DNA of 64,000 nt from Pseudanabaena galeata CCNP1313. GTDB taxonomy: Bacteria; Cyanobacteriota; Cyanobacteriia; Pseudanabaenales; Pseudanabaenaceae. Under the pieces are notes generated by a model. It worked only from the letters and a program-made list of their open reading frames with translations, ran no database searches and had not been told where the DNA came from. Location of the stretch: the NCBI RefSeq assembly GCF_029910235.1, contig NZ_CP112874.1:4454501-4518500 (forward strand). The letters are read 5' to 3'. The position numbers were made by a program, and so were the translations under genes. Position 1 is the first letter of the stretch. The number at the start of each line of letters is the position of its first letter. This document shows, piece by piece, positions 37,858-48,310 of the stretch.

Positions 37858-40842
37858 CTATTGGTCAGCAATTAATAAAAAGCGAATATGTTCCATATTT
37901 TGCTCAGCACGGAGAGCCTGTACCTGCTCTGCTAACTTGGTGCTAGCGATAATTACATCAGGTTGAGATGCGATCGCACTGGCGCGTAAATCATCGTGAG
38001 GAGAGATTTTAGATGGTAAGAAACCTTGATTTTGCAACATTTCTATCAATAGCTCGATCGAGCCAAAGTTATCTTCAACCACGAGAATCTTTTTGCCCGT
38101 AGAAGCTTTACTAGATAAAAGAATATCTACCTCACGCAACAATATCGCCATATCTAGGGGTTTCGTCACATAACTATCAATACCTAGATGGCGACCCTTG
38201 TTTTTGTCATCTAATACAGAAACAATGATAATCGGAATATCTAATGTCGCAGGATCAGATTTGAGGATCGCGGCTACATCGTAGCCACTAATACCCTCCA
38301 TCACAATATCAAGGGTAATCAGATCAGGGCGACTTTCTCGTACTTTGGCGATCGCATCTTGTCCACTTCCTGCTTCGCGCACAACATATCCTTTGGCTTC
38401 CAATTCCTGTCTGAGGAGATTACGGATGCTAGGATCATCATCAATAACAAGAATATTTTTGGGATGATCAATTGCACTTGGGCTGTCAGTTGGAGGTTGA
38501 CCATCAGACACAACTCTTTTCTTGAGTTGCTCAATGAGAATATCAAAATTAATAGAAGGAAGTTGTTCGGCTCCTGTACTAATCGGCAAAGTGAAAGAGA
38601 ATGTACTACCTTTGCCAACTTCACTTTCTACCCAAATTTTGCCGCCGTGATGGGCGACGATTTCCTTGGAAATTGGTAGTCCTAGACCTGTTCCTTGAGG
38701 CTTATCCGTCAGCGTATCGCCAACTTGCTTAAACTTCTCAAATACTTTCGGCTGATCGGATTCTGAAATGCCTACGCCTTGATCGACAACACTGACCACA
38801 ATAAATTGATTGTCTTGTCTAACTCGGCAGGTGATACAGCCTTGCTCAGTAAACTTCACAGCATTAGAAATGAGATTAATTACAACTTGGATCAGGCGAT
38901 CCTTATCTCCATAGACATCTGGCAAATCCACTTCAATTTCCCGTACTGGGGCTAATCCCTTCTGTTCAAAAAGGGCTGAAGTTGCCGAAAAAGCCCGATC
39001 AATTACTTCCGTAATTGCCATTGGTTGCATATTCCATTGCATTTTACCAGCTTCGATTTTGGCAACATCTAGAACTTCGTTAATTAGCTTGGTGAGACGC
39101 GTTCCCTCAGATACAATAATCTCAATATTTTCACTGACTTGACGCACACTTCGATTCACTTTCTTGTCATCGGTCTGGATTAGAGGAAATATGGACTCTT
39201 CCAGCTTTTTCTGAATCAATTTAGCAAATCCCAGTACCGAAGTAAGAGGTGTTCGTAACTCATGGGATACTGTGGAAATGAAGTCTGTCTTCATCCGATC
39301 TACTTCTTTCTCGGCAGTAATATCGCGAATGAGAATTACCGTACCTAAATAATTTGTTCCCAAAGGAGTTTGTTCTGAGCTATGTTCTTCGCCAAAAATC
39401 GAAGTGGCAACTGCTTTACCAATACGTCGGTCAGGTAAAGAGAACTCATCACTAAAGACTTGTTTGGGATTTTCTCTCGTATTTGTCACTAGATTAGTGA
39501 TTTCTTCCGCTTTAAATATTTCTTTATAACTTGCAGCCTTAGAAATAGCTTTACTGCTGATCCCGATCATGCCTGCAAGCGCTGGGTTAAATTGGGTAAT
39601 TTGATCTTCACTATTAACTACCACCAATCCATCTACCATGTTGTCAATGATCGCTTTGATCTCGCTGGTGCGCTGCTCGACTTTCTGCTCTAGGGTCCGA
39701 CTGTAATCAGCTAATTGTTCTCCAGAAGCCTTAAGTTGAGATGTCATTTGATTAAACGCGATCGCCAAAATCCCAATTTCATCTTCAGTTAATACAGGCG
39801 CTTGGGAATTAAGATTACCTCCAGAGACTTGGTTGGCGGCATCGGCGATCGCTAAAATTGGTTGAGAAATTCTTCTCGCAATCAAGTAAACAGCCGTCAA
39901 TAAGATGCCTGCGGAGCTTAATCCAATCAGCAAAATATCACGAGCTAGGCGATCGGCTGGCTCAAAGGCTTCTGATTGTGAGATTTCTGCAAGTAAGGCC
40001 AGATTAAGGTTGTCAATCCAAATAAAACTACCCAGTACAGGAACAGTTTTATAGTTTTTATACAATCCTTCCCCATCTTTTCCTAATGCGGCGGCGGCAA
40101 TACCTTCACTTGTGATATCTTTGGTAAGTTGCTGATTATCTGCTCCTGCCCCTGAAATCAGAACATTTCTAGCGGTCAGTCTCCCTACTAAATAGGTTTC
40201 ACCACTCGCACCTAGTCCAGTACGTTCGCGAATGATATCATCCACCCCTTGCAAATCTAGATCAACGGCGACGACACCAATGCGATCTCCTAATTTATTA
40301 ATTAAGGGCGCAGCAAAAGTCATCGCCGCCTTGCCTGAAATTGGCGATATATAGAAGTTAGGAACAATAACGCGGGATTGGTCGCGAGTAAAGTAAGTAG
40401 TGGTATTGCCGAGAGGCTGATATTTTCCTTCTTTTTGTTTGTCGGTGGAAACAATTGTAATCCCATTATTTGTTAGGATCGAAATCTGACGAATATTTGG
40501 TTTGACTGAGGATACATCCGCCATAAACTTTTGGAGAGATTCCACAGCCGCTTTAAACTCTGGAGATTCGCGATCTTTCGTAAAAGTGATTTCAGAATTA
40601 ACGATCAGGTCTGGTAACTGCGTCATCAAAATTACATCACGCCGTTGATTATCAACCCATTGATTTACTTGAGCTTCCTTTAACGATGTGGCTACTGCGA
40701 GTCTATCAATTACTGATTTCCTCAGAGCATCACGACTGCGCGTATTTGCACTTACAGCAACGACTAAAACTGTGACAATCGACAGAACTGAAAAATATGC
40801 CACAAGTTGCAGCAGCAAGCGTTTCTTAAATTGGTTGATCAT
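37858..40842 (-). CDS. Hybrid sensor kinase: Cache-HAMP-PAS-HisKA-HATPase-REC-degenerate REC
   Basis: The 994-residue kinase has membrane helices near 12-32 and 303-323 enclosing a large Cache-type sensor, HAMP at 325-378, PAS at about 390-510, and the kinase core with His527 ([18 protein letters not shown]), [16 protein letters not shown] and GTGLGLPIS. The first receiver (about 796-912) is intact with Asp845. The second (about 918-994) lacks the acceptor (DVIIAST, Ala966) and stops before its last helix, so it is truncated and inactive. A sugar-type binding lipoprotein gene lies 72 bases upstream on the same strand, suggesting a joint sensing unit. Confidence 0.9.
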   Translation of the reverse strand: MINQFKKRLLLQLVAYFSVLSIVTVLVVAVSANTRSRDALRKSVIDRLAVATSLKEAQVNQWVDNQRRDVILMTQLPDLIVNSEITFTKDRESPEFKAAVESLQKFMADVSSVKPNIRQISILTNNGITIVSTDKQKEGKYQPLGNTTTYFTRDQSRVIVPNFYISPISGKAAMTFAAPLINKLGDRIGVVAVDLDLQGVDDIIRERTGLGASGETYLVGRLTARNVLISGAGADNQQLTKDITSEGIAAAALGKDGEGLYKNYKTVPVLGSFIWIDNLNLALLAEISQSEAFEPADRLARDILLIGLSSAGILLTAVYLIARRISQPILAIADAANQVSGGNLNSQAPVLTEDEIGILAIAFNQMTSQLKASGEQLADYSRTLEQKVEQRTSEIKAIIDNMVDGLVVVNSEDQITQFNPALAGMIGISSKAISKAASYKEIFKAEEITNLVTNTRENPKQVFSDEFSLPDRRIGKAVATSIFGEEHSSEQTPLGTNYLGTVILIRDITAEKEVDRMKTDFISTVSHELRTPLTSVLGFAKLIQKKLEESIFPLIQTDDKKVNRSVRQVSENIEIIVSEGTRLTKLINEVLDVAKIEAGKMQWNMQPMAITEVIDRAFSATSALFEQKGLAPVREIEVDLPDVYGDKDRLIQVVINLISNAVKFTEQGCITCRVRQDNQFIVVSVVDQGVGISESDQPKVFEKFKQVGDTLTDKPQGTGLGLPISKEIVAHHGGKIWVESEVGKGSTFSFTLPISTGAEQLPSINFDILIEQLKKRVVSDGQPPTDSPSAIDHPKNILVIDDDPSIRNLLRQELEAKGYVVREAGSGQDAIAKVRESRPDLITLDIVMEGISGYDVAAILKSDPATLDIPIIIVSVLDDKNKGRHLGIDSYVTKPLDMAILLREVDILLSSKASTGKKILVVEDNFGSIELLIEMLQNQGFLPSKISPHDDLRASAIASQPDVIIASTKLAEQVQALRAEQNMEHIRFLLIADQ

Positions 40843-40914
40843 CTTCTATACTCACTTTACTAACGATTCAGAAGGGGATGATAAGCGGAGCGAAGCACCA
40901 CTTAATCATTCAGA

Positions 40915-42324
40915 TCATTTCCACTGGGTGAAAATATTCTTAATTTGGGCGATCGCTTCATTGGCGGCTTGCTCAGGCGTATTCGCACCTGTCGCTACAG
41001 ATTTGATGGTTTTCCCCCATATTTGCTTTGCGCCTACTTCTGAATAAGCAGGATTCTGCGATGTATAGAAAGATTTTGTATTCTGAAATTGCTTAGTTGC
41101 TGCCAAAATATGGGGGTCTTTGGAATCTTTATAATAGGGATCTTCCAATAATTTGGGCATGGTCGGAAAATACCTTCCTCCTGCACCCTTCAAATAGGTG
41201 AGTAAATTATCAGGTTGGATAATGTGGGACAACAAATTTTTGGCAAGATCTTGCCTTGCTTTTTCCTTAGCAATATCATCCTTGTTGTCTCCAACGTTAG
41301 CACCAGCAAATATAACTGCTTGCTTCACGGCAACTAAATAGTTGAGAGGTTTGCCATCGGGTGCAAGTGACCATTCTGTTGTTACTAATTTTTTGTTGTA
41401 GACCTCCTGATCGAACTGCTGAGAAGCAGGAATAGACAAACCTGGGTTGGTAGTCATGAATGAATTGCGACTTAGAAATACTTGATTATTGTCAGCATCT
41501 GTCCATTGCACAGCCGTGGGCGGAACATGTTTACTCTTGTAAAATCCCGCATATTTTGTTAATGCGTCGATAATGCCTTGGCGATTTTTGGGATTATCAA
41601 CTTGCAATTGTCCATTGTCATCCAGTAACTCAACCCCATAAGCAGTGAGAAACTGCTCAAACATGAAGATCACATCCGTACCTTCCGCAGACATGGGTAG
41701 CCCAATCCCATAGAGATCTTTTTTACCTTTGTTGTTAGCGCGGTCTTGGGCTGTTTGCCAGAACTTCCAAAATCCATCCCAATCCTTAGGAATACTAGTG
41801 TCATTCATTCCGACATCAGCAAGGAGGTCGCGCCAATAATGTAAGCCAGCCGCTAATTGGGCGATCGGTACTGCATAGTAAGCAGGCTTAGGGTTGGCAC
41901 TATTCTTATAGGCAACAGCTTTAAGGGCGATCGGGCTAAATAAGTCTTTAACAGGTTCGACAACATCGGAAACATCTACTAATTTATTTTGCCATGCCAA
42001 TTTTGGATAGAGGGCAAACTCGGCGGTATTACTAAATAAGATATCGGGCGGATTTCCGTTTTCAAGGGCATTTTCAGCATCACGGTTGATCGAGCCATCA
42101 TTATAAAAAGTGATCTCTACCTTTGTATTATTCTTTTTTTCCCACTCCGCCACAATTTGTGAAAGAGCCTCTGTCTCAGCAGGATAGAAACTTTGAATCC
42201 ACCAAACCCGAAATTTAGAACTTTTTTCGGGAGTTCGATAGTTTAAAACTGTGGAATCACTACAGGCTGCCAAACCCAAACCTGCTAGAGACAGAGATAA
42301 TCGATTAAACTGACGACGAAGCAT
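40915..42324 (-). CDS. Extracellular solute-binding lipoprotein (family 1)
   Basis: The 469-residue protein has a lipoprotein signal (LGLAAC, lipid Cys at residue 22), preceded by a twin-arginine-like RRQFN. The mature part is a family 1 periplasmic binding protein for sugars or sugar-like compounds: FRVWWIQSFYPAETEALSQI, GNPPDILFSNTAE, DGFWKFWQTAQ. No permease or ATPase gene is near. The next gene in the direction of transcription is the Cache-domain kinase, so this protein may present ligand to the kinase rather than feed an importer. Ligand unknown. Confidence 0.87.
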   Translation of the reverse strand: MLRRQFNRLSLSLAGLGLAACSDSTVLNYRTPEKSSKFRVWWIQSFYPAETEALSQIVAEWEKKNNTKVEITFYNDGSINRDAENALENGNPPDILFSNTAEFALYPKLAWQNKLVDVSDVVEPVKDLFSPIALKAVAYKNSANPKPAYYAVPIAQLAAGLHYWRDLLADVGMNDTSIPKDWDGFWKFWQTAQDRANNKGKKDLYGIGLPMSAEGTDVIFMFEQFLTAYGVELLDDNGQLQVDNPKNRQGIIDALTKYAGFYKSKHVPPTAVQWTDADNNQVFLSRNSFMTTNPGLSIPASQQFDQEVYNKKLVTTEWSLAPDGKPLNYLVAVKQAVIFAGANVGDNKDDIAKEKARQDLAKNLLSHIIQPDNLLTYLKGAGGRYFPTMPKLLEDPYYKDSKDPHILAATKQFQNTKSFYTSQNPAYSEVGAKQIWGKTIKSVATGANTPEQAANEAIAQIKNIFTQWK

Positions 42325-42366
42325 AGGTTTTTAAGATAAAAATCAAGCAAAACTGGAAATCTCAGA

Positions 42367-42405
42367 ATTCAACATAAACATCGTAAAGCAATGTTTATGT
42401 TGAAT
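42367..42405. terminator. Hairpin at the end of the HAD gene
   Basis: The 15-bp arms 42367-42381 and 42391-42405 enclose CGTAAAGCA. It lies two bases after the HAD stop in the leftward direction and before the binding-protein gene. Confidence 0.6.
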
Positions 42406-42406
42406 T

Positions 42407-43084
42407 TTATATGACTAGTTCAACAAGGTCTGGGAGAACTATTGTCCCTATAGGAAAGGGAGCAGTTTTAGGATATTGCATCACCCTGCCTATAAATTTT
42501 ACACCCGCAGCGATCGCACCTTCATAATCAGCGATCGCATCGCCAACCATCAATACGCGATCAGGCGCGAAATCATATTTCGACAAAATCCTTTGAATAA
42601 TATCTCCTTTTTGGTCTGGAGAACCATGCACAGACACAAAATAATGGCTCATATTCCGACGTGACACAATCCTTTTTAACTCTTGATCGGGAGTTCCTGA
42701 CGCTACAAATAGCGGGATAGATTGATAAGTATTTTCTAAAAAATCATAGGCTCCTGACACATAAACTGCATCTACTACTGCATCTTCGACATATTGCGAA
42801 AATAGATTTCCCAGTCTCAGTTCCTCTTCTTGGGTTAAAGTTTTACCCAGCAAAACTTCGTGATAATACCGAAACTTGTCAAACCTTGACACGCCTCCAT
42901 GAAGTAGATGATAGGCTTTCACCTGCTCGACAATGCGATCGCCATATTCTGCGTATAAAGCACCAAAAGCTTGAGTTTTGACATCTACTGACTCCACAAG
43001 GACTCCATCAAAATCAAATACGATCGCTTCATATTTTTTAGGGATGCTTTTAGTCATGATTTCGGTCATGGTATTTTGAATCAC
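42407..43084 (-). CDS. HAD-superfamily phosphatase
   Basis: The 225-residue protein has HAD motif I VFDFDGVLVES, motif II FVASGT, motif III lysine in GSPDQKGD, and motif IV VGDAIADYEGA, with a helical cap between motifs I and II. It is predicted to hydrolyse a phosphate ester, substrate unknown. The start shown is GTG 43082-43084, overlapping the stop of the 2-hydroxyacid dehydrogenase gene by four bases; ATGs five and nine codons later are alternatives. The overlap suggests the two enzymes act in one pathway. Confidence 0.87.
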   Translation of the reverse strand: MIQNTMTEIMTKSIPKKYEAIVFDFDGVLVESVDVKTQAFGALYAEYGDRIVEQVKAYHLLHGGVSRFDKFRYYHEVLLGKTLTQEEELRLGNLFSQYVEDAVVDAVYVSGAYDFLENTYQSIPLFVASGTPDQELKRIVSRRNMSHYFVSVHGSPDQKGDIIQRILSKYDFAPDRVLMVGDAIADYEGAIAAGVKFIGRVMQYPKTAPFPIGTIVLPDLVELVI

Positions 43085-44019
43085 TTGGCTAAACCTAGAT
43101 TTACGAGGCTGTCAAACAGATTTTGAGAAGCTTCTTGTTCCATCTGAGTTCTCGCTTCTTTGGCGTAGGAACCCATATGAGGAGTCAAGACAACTTGAGG
43201 AAGAGAGAGTAGCTTGCCAGAATATGGTTCTTCTTCAAAAACATCAAGGGCGGCTCCCGCTAAATGACCTGACACCAAAGCCTCGTATAAAGCTTCCTCA
43301 TCAACTAACCCTCCCCTAGATGCATTCACAAAAATACTGCCAGAAGGCATTTTTTGAATAAAATCGCGATTCACTAAATGATGGTTTTCGGCACTGTAGG
43401 GAATATGCAAGGTGACAACGGTTGCTCTCTCAAGAAGTTCATCTAACGATGGCAAACACATAGTATCCGCAAATAGAGAATTGCAAAAAATATCATAAGC
43501 GATTGTCTGCGCCCCAAAAGCTCCTAAAAGCTGCCCCACTCGCTTCCCAACCCTTCCGTACCCCACAATCCCTACAACTTGAGCCGCTAATAGTTTACCC
43601 ATAAGAGGTTTCCAAATCCCTTGTCTCAAGCTCTGATCAGCCTCTGAAGTGCGTCTCAAAGTTGAAAGAATCAAACTCACTGTTAACTCAGCCACTGCAA
43701 TCACAGGAGCGGTAGGGGTAATGTGAACTGGAATCCCCAATTCTTCAGCCGCCACGAGATCTACACTATCGGTTCCAATTCCACACCGTGAAATTACCTT
43801 TAGAGATTTTGTTGATTTTAGAACATTACGAGTCAGCGGTTCAACACCTGCGATCATGCCAACAATAGCGTCATCACTCAGTAGCTCTAAAACCTCTGTT
43901 TCCTTGAGCTTTCTACCATAGGGATTTAAAACAATTTCAAAGCCTTGGGCTTGTAAACTTTGCAATACCTGATTGCTTTTTACATCAAAAGACGAAGTAC
44001 TGATTAGTAGTTTAGGCAT
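43081..44019 (-). CDS. D-2-hydroxyacid dehydrogenase (phosphoglycerate dehydrogenase-like)
   Basis: The 312-residue enzyme has the NAD motif VGIVGYGRVGKRVG near 148-161, the catalytic arginine region FVNASRGGLVDEEAL, the glutamate in DVFEEEP and the histidine in LTPHMGSYA. It is short, without the regulatory ACT domain of SerA, so it probably reduces a 2-keto acid in a dedicated pathway. The HAD phosphatase gene follows with a four-base overlap. Confidence 0.9.
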   Translation of the reverse strand: MPKLLISTSSFDVKSNQVLQSLQAQGFEIVLNPYGRKLKETEVLELLSDDAIVGMIAGVEPLTRNVLKSTKSLKVISRCGIGTDSVDLVAAEELGIPVHITPTAPVIAVAELTVSLILSTLRRTSEADQSLRQGIWKPLMGKLLAAQVVGIVGYGRVGKRVGQLLGAFGAQTIAYDIFCNSLFADTMCLPSLDELLERATVVTLHIPYSAENHHLVNRDFIQKMPSGSIFVNASRGGLVDEEALYEALVSGHLAGAALDVFEEEPYSGKLLSLPQVVLTPHMGSYAKEARTQMEQEASQNLFDSLVNLGLAK

Positions 44020-44208
44020 GTTTTTATTGCTTTCTAGATTGGTCTTATCAATTCTGTCAAGAATTTTCCAGTAAGTCTACATAACTATGGCTGATATATT
44101 CAACTATTTTTCACGCAAAGATTAGATTAAACTAATGATTTTTGTTTATGGATTACATAAAAATATACCTAAAATTAAATTTTATATAGCTGAAGCCAAA
44201 GGTGGATT

Positions 44209-45231
44209 TTATGAAAATAGCCATAACCAAATGGGTATGGTGAACAATAAAAGAACTACTCCAAAAGCTAAGGTGGTAACCGTTAGATCGCGATCAAGAT
44301 TATAGGCTTGGGCAATTACAAGGGTCGAGAAAGCTGGGGGCATGGCCATTTGTAAAACCATTGCCATCCGAGGTTCTCCCGTTACCCCAAAAAACATTAG
44401 CCCTGTACCAACCACTAATGGGGTAAATAGCATCTTAATGGATAGGCAAGTTAAGGCTCTTTTGACGTTGCGGAGAGTCTTTAATTGACTTAGCTGCATC
44501 CCAATCATCACAAGGGACAAAGTTACTGTTGTCCAAGCGATCGTACTCATCCCCGATGTAACTACTGTAGGTAAAGGGATAAATCGCATTCCCACCCCAA
44601 TTGGTAAGCTCCATAAAGCGGGTGTCTTTGCCATTGACACAAATGGATTTGGTGTCTTTTGACCGCCAGACATGCTGCCATAGCGACTAGCCAGAGCGAT
44701 CCCCACCGAATAAGCCGCGATCGTGGAGCCAATCAGATCATAAAACAGTGACCAAGCAAAATATTGTGGTCCCACCAGAGCCAGACTGACGGGATATCCC
44801 ATAAAAGCAGTATTTCCCAAAGTCATCGCAAGTAAGAAACTCCCCTGTGTTGCCCCTGACCACGAAGTTTCATGCTCTATGGTTGCATCCATACTAGGAC
44901 TTGTTTCCACATTCTTTTCTCTAGAAGTAATCCCCCTTGATAACTTACTAAATCTTTCGTCACTTACACCAAGATCGATCCAAATCCAAGCTAGTCCTGC
45001 ACCGACTAAAATTGCTACCCAAGCTGTAGTTGGAGCAATCACGATCCATCCCGATAGATCCGCTTGACGCAGAAAAGAAATAATACTGATCGGAACACCC
45101 ACAAACAGTAAAGCCTTACCGAGATAAGTAGTAAAGATTTTGGGGAGGAGCTTTCCTAAGACATAGCCTAAGAGAGTCCATCCAATTAATCTCACGTAGA
45201 GCATGACGAGAGGGTTTTCTAACGTGAACAT
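44209..45231 (-). CDS. AEC-family permease (auxin efflux carrier type)
   Basis: The 340-residue membrane protein has about ten helices in two inverted halves with a charged central loop (SKLSRGITSREKNVE), and the AEC motifs GNTAFMGYPVSLAL and AMPPAFSTLVIAQAY. Bacterial AEC proteins carry small organic acids such as malate or malonate. Its place between the SDR and the hydroxyacid dehydrogenase suits transport of an organic acid, but this is inference. Confidence 0.87.
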   Translation of the reverse strand: MFTLENPLVMLYVRLIGWTLLGYVLGKLLPKIFTTYLGKALLFVGVPISIISFLRQADLSGWIVIAPTTAWVAILVGAGLAWIWIDLGVSDERFSKLSRGITSREKNVETSPSMDATIEHETSWSGATQGSFLLAMTLGNTAFMGYPVSLALVGPQYFAWSLFYDLIGSTIAAYSVGIALASRYGSMSGGQKTPNPFVSMAKTPALWSLPIGVGMRFIPLPTVVTSGMSTIAWTTVTLSLVMIGMQLSQLKTLRNVKRALTCLSIKMLFTPLVVGTGLMFFGVTGEPRMAMVLQMAMPPAFSTLVIAQAYNLDRDLTVTTLAFGVVLLLFTIPIWLWLFS

Positions 45232-45281
45232 AAAATTTCAACCATAAGAAATAAATTAAAGGGCTATTTTAGATTTTAGAG

Positions 45282-45314
45282 AATTGGTGGGGCGGCAAAG
45301 CCGCCCCACCAATT
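45282..45314. terminator. 15-bp perfect hairpin after the SDR gene
   Basis: Arms 45282-45296 and 45300-45314 are exact inverses, apex GGC-AAA-GCC. It lies seven bases after the SDR stop and upstream of the AEC gene. Confidence 0.7.
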
Positions 45315-45320
45315 TTGGTT

Positions 45321-46082
45321 TTATAACTGTCCCCCGTTTACATCAACGATCGCACCTGTCATGTAACTAGATAGCTGCGAAGCTAGAAATAGAATGACAT
45401 TGACCTGTTCTTCCATTGAGGCAATTCTACCTAGGGGAATGGAGTCGATCAATTTTTGTTCTGCTTCAGGTGGTAAAGTTGCGGCTAGCATTGGTGTGTA
45501 GGTTTGACTGGGACAAACCACATTGACATTAATTTGAAAAGGGGCTAGCTCGTAAGCAAGCTGTCTTGTAAAGCCAATTACTCCTGCTTTTGAGGTAACG
45601 TAATGAATTCCTGACAATTTACTGCGAAAATGCCCCGCGATCGAGGAAACATTGATGATTTTGCCGCTTTGTTGTTGCTTCATGATTGGCACTACATGTT
45701 TGCAACAGAGAAACTGACTCGTGAGATTTGTTGCCATAACGTTGTTCCAATCTTCGAGGGAAATATCCTCAATCTTGGCAACTTGGTTAATTGCAGCATT
45801 ATTAATCAAGATATCAATCTGTCCATAGGTCTGAAAGACTGTGGCGATCGCTTGTTTAACTTGATCTTCATCAGAAACATCACAGGGAATCGACAATGCT
45901 GATTTACCCGTTGCATTTAGTTCTGAAGCGATCGCCTCTGCACCACTACGCGAGATAAACACAGTATGCGCTCCGTAAAGCGCGATCGCTTCAGCCACTG
46001 CCAGACCGATGCCACTACTTGCCCCAGTAATAATAGCCACTTTCCCCTTAAAATCGTGGGGAAATTCATGGGGTTTAGTCAT
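45321..46082 (-). CDS. Short-chain dehydrogenase/reductase
   Basis: The 253-residue enzyme has TGASSGIG near 20-27, NNAAIN near 93-98, catalytic serine in NVSSIAG, and YVTSK with the active Tyr and Lys. The C-terminus IVDVNGGQL is typical of the FabG-like classical group. It would oxidise a hydroxyl or reduce a keto group using NAD(P). Neighbouring transporter, hydroxyacid dehydrogenase and cupin point to a small-molecule pathway. Confidence 0.9.
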   Translation of the reverse strand: MTKPHEFPHDFKGKVAIITGASSGIGLAVAEAIALYGAHTVFISRSGAEAIASELNATGKSALSIPCDVSDEDQVKQAIATVFQTYGQIDILINNAAINQVAKIEDISLEDWNNVMATNLTSQFLCCKHVVPIMKQQQSGKIINVSSIAGHFRSKLSGIHYVTSKAGVIGFTRQLAYELAPFQINVNVVCPSQTYTPMLAATLPPEAEQKLIDSIPLGRIASMEEQVNVILFLASQLSSYMTGAIVDVNGGQL

Positions 46083-46110
46083 AAGCTGAATTAACTAATT
46101 TTTTAAATGT

Positions 46111-46161
46111 TTTTTGAGTAATGAATTGCTGCGCTTAGCGCAGCAATTCATTACTCAAAAA
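46111..46161. terminator. Palindrome overlapping the cupin stop, TTA loop
   Basis: The stem around GCGC-TTA-GCGC includes the cupin stop codon (46151-46153) and its last three codons in the right arm. Confidence 0.75.
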
Positions 46162-46594
46162 CATGATCTTCCACAAAAATATGATTTACATCAGGTTTGC
46201 CGATCGCCAAACGGATTGAAGGTTTATCACCAACAACGCGAATATTATGGATTACCTTGCGCGGCACAAAAATGATGTCATCCTTGGTAGCATGGTAAGC
46301 TCCATGTCCATCCACATCCCACTCTAACTCGCCTTCCATGATTACCCACCACTCATCTTCGTTGGCATGATAGTGAGTACGATTACTTTCACCAGGTTTT
46401 TGACAAATCATAACCGCACTCATCATGTCGGTATAAATGAGACGTACCGACCAAGATGGTTCACCCATCTCTTTTTTGATGTCTTCTAAACGATTAAAAA
46501 TACGGTTGATGCTGTCATGGGTATTCGCTTTGGCAACACCATCATCTTTCATTACCGTAGCAAGGTCGCGGTCTTGTTTGGCGATCGTGGTCAT
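46151..46594 (-). CDS. Cupin-domain protein
   Basis: The 147-residue protein starts at ATG 46592-46594 (MTTIAKQDRDL), ten bases after GGAG; a longer frame of 13 codons is less supported. A single cupin barrel carries the metal motif THYHANEDEWWVIMEGELEWDVDG and the second motif FVPRKVIHNI. It may bind a sugar or small acid. It is first in the leftward metabolic run after the porin terminator. Confidence 0.85.
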   Translation of the reverse strand: MTTIAKQDRDLATVMKDDGVAKANTHDSINRIFNRLEDIKKEMGEPSWSVRLIYTDMMSAVMICQKPGESNRTHYHANEDEWWVIMEGELEWDVDGHGAYHATKDDIIFVPRKVIHNIRVVGDKPSIRLAIGKPDVNHIFVEDHVFE

Positions 46595-46633
46595 AGCTGA
46601 ATTACTCCATTTAACTTTCATGAAAATTATCAT

Positions 46634-46674
46634 AATAAATATAAAGGCACGCTTAGCGTGCCTTTATATTTATT
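46634..46674. terminator. Terminator of the porin gene
   Basis: The 19-bp exact arms 46634-46652 and 46656-46674 have TTA loop (CGC-TTA-GCG). The right arm overlaps the porin stop codon. Confidence 0.8.
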
Positions 46675-48310
46675 AGAACGAGAACGTTGTGCGAATTACA
46701 CCAACAGTTGCAGTTGGGTTAGTACTCACACCTTCAGGATTAAACACCCAGAAAACTCCAGGGGTGATGCTGATATTCCTGCTGAGACGATAACGATAGA
46801 ACAGTTCTAAATGATAGGGAGTCGAATTAACTGCTCCCAAATTTGCCAAGCCACCAACTGATGAGCGGTTAATCGGCTGTCCAAATAGAACACTTCCCAT
46901 ACTACCTTCGCTAAATAAATCATTGAAGGTTAAACCTGCGATCCAACTGGTGAAGGTGGTTGAAGCGGAAGTGTTAACGGCATCAGCAAAAATCACGGTT
47001 CCCCAAGTATGGAAAGAGATTTTTGGGGTGATTTTCCAAGCTAAGTTGCCTGCGATCGAGTTAGCTCTAGTTGAACCAGCTACAGCATTAATCCCATCAG
47101 TAGTAATAGATTCTGAGTTAGTTAGCCCAGTTCCCAAAGAACTTCTGCCATTACCTGCAAACTGATGGTAAGTATTTGCGTAGGTGACGGAAGCATCTAG
47201 ATTTTCAGCAGGTTTGAACAAAAGCTGAACTAGAGCAATGGTTGATCCACCAAACAAACCACCCTGTCCACCAGGTGCAGGCGAAGCTGTGTTGGATGCA
47301 CCGTAACCTGCTTGAATCTTAAATTGGTCGGAAACTTTCCAATCAAAGGCAAATAGAGAAGATGTGCCAGCAATACGCATCAGGGGATCAAAGCGACCGA
47401 ACCGAGAAATTGAACCTTGACCATTACTAGCTACAGGTGAAAGTACGGTGAAGAACTCATCTGGGAAGCTGATGGGAGCAACATAAAGAGTTAACTTGTC
47501 AGAGACAGGAAACTTGTAATCAAGAAGGTTTAATACAAATGAGTTGTCTGTAGTGGAAGACCCAGGACCAATTCTGGCAGTGTTAGTTCCTAGCAAGTTG
47601 GCGAGACTATTTCCGCCGCCAGTGCCTGCGAGGTTGTTACCTGCTTCCAAGCGAGTTCGGAGTGAGTCTTTACCTGTAAAGCTGGTATTGAGGACAAGGC
47701 GAGTACGATTGCCTAAAGTGACATTGGATCTGGCATCCGCAGGTCCACCGCTACCTGCGGTTAGTGAGAAGATTGCTTCGCCAGTGAGTTTTGTCGTGGT
47801 GGAAAACTGTTGTGCTTCTAGCTTGGCAGTTTTGGCATCAAGGGCATCAACACGACCACGTAAAGTAGCAAGCTCTGCGGCAAACTCTTCCTGTAGCTTT
47901 TGTAGGGTAGCTAAGTCTTCTTTGCTAACTTTGTCAGCTAAGCCAGCCGAGATGATTTCATTGATTTTGTCAAGACAAGCATTCAGCCCTGCGGCAAATT
48001 CGTAACGGCTAGTAGCTTGTTTGCCACGATAAGTACTATCTGGGTAGCCTGCAATACATCCGTAGCGCTCAACCAGAGATTGCAATGCGGTGAAAGCCCA
48101 GTCGGTTGGTCTTACATCACTAAGCTGAGATACAGATGTAACATTTTGCGCTTGAGTGGTTAAAGGGTCTAGTGGTATAGCTTTATAACTGTCAGTCTTG
48201 ATAGGCGATGTCGGTGTTTCTGCATGTGCAAGATGCGGTGACATAGACAAAGCTGTTAAAAAAGACAAGCACGCTACAGTACGAGCAGAAGAACTTTTTA
48301 CCTTAAACAT
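46673..48310 (-). CDS. SLH-OprB outer-membrane porin
   Basis: The 545-residue protein starts at ATG 48308-48310 (MFKVKSSSARTVACLSF), with a signal peptide cut near AHAET. An SLH domain follows (VSQLSDVRPTDWAFTALQSLVERYGCIAGYPDSTYRG), then a coiled coil (EDLATLQKLQEEFAAELATLRGRVDALDA), then an OprB-type beta barrel ending in phenylalanine (IRTTFSF). These are the main cyanobacterial porins; some take up iron or small inorganic ions. The upstream gap to the pentapeptide gene should contain its promoter. Confidence 0.92.
   Translation of the reverse strand: MFKVKSSSARTVACLSFLTALSMSPHLAHAETPTSPIKTDSYKAIPLDPLTTQAQNVTSVSQLSDVRPTDWAFTALQSLVERYGCIAGYPDSTYRGKQATSRYEFAAGLNACLDKINEIISAGLADKVSKEDLATLQKLQEEFAAELATLRGRVDALDAKTAKLEAQQFSTTTKLTGEAIFSLTAGSGGPADARSNVTLGNRTRLVLNTSFTGKDSLRTRLEAGNNLAGTGGGNSLANLLGTNTARIGPGSSTTDNSFVLNLLDYKFPVSDKLTLYVAPISFPDEFFTVLSPVASNGQGSISRFGRFDPLMRIAGTSSLFAFDWKVSDQFKIQAGYGASNTASPAPGGQGGLFGGSTIALVQLLFKPAENLDASVTYANTYHQFAGNGRSSLGTGLTNSESITTDGINAVAGSTRANSIAGNLAWKITPKISFHTWGTVIFADAVNTSASTTFTSWIAGLTFNDLFSEGSMGSVLFGQPINRSSVGGLANLGAVNSTPYHLELFYRYRLSRNISITPGVFWVFNPEGVSTNPTATVGVIRTTFSF

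Noticed and set aside
42407-46594. Reading the SDR/HAD/hydroxyacid dehydrogenase/cupin group as a surface-sugar synthesis locus
   Set aside because: No nucleotidyltransferase or glycosyltransferase is present, so the evidence is insufficient.
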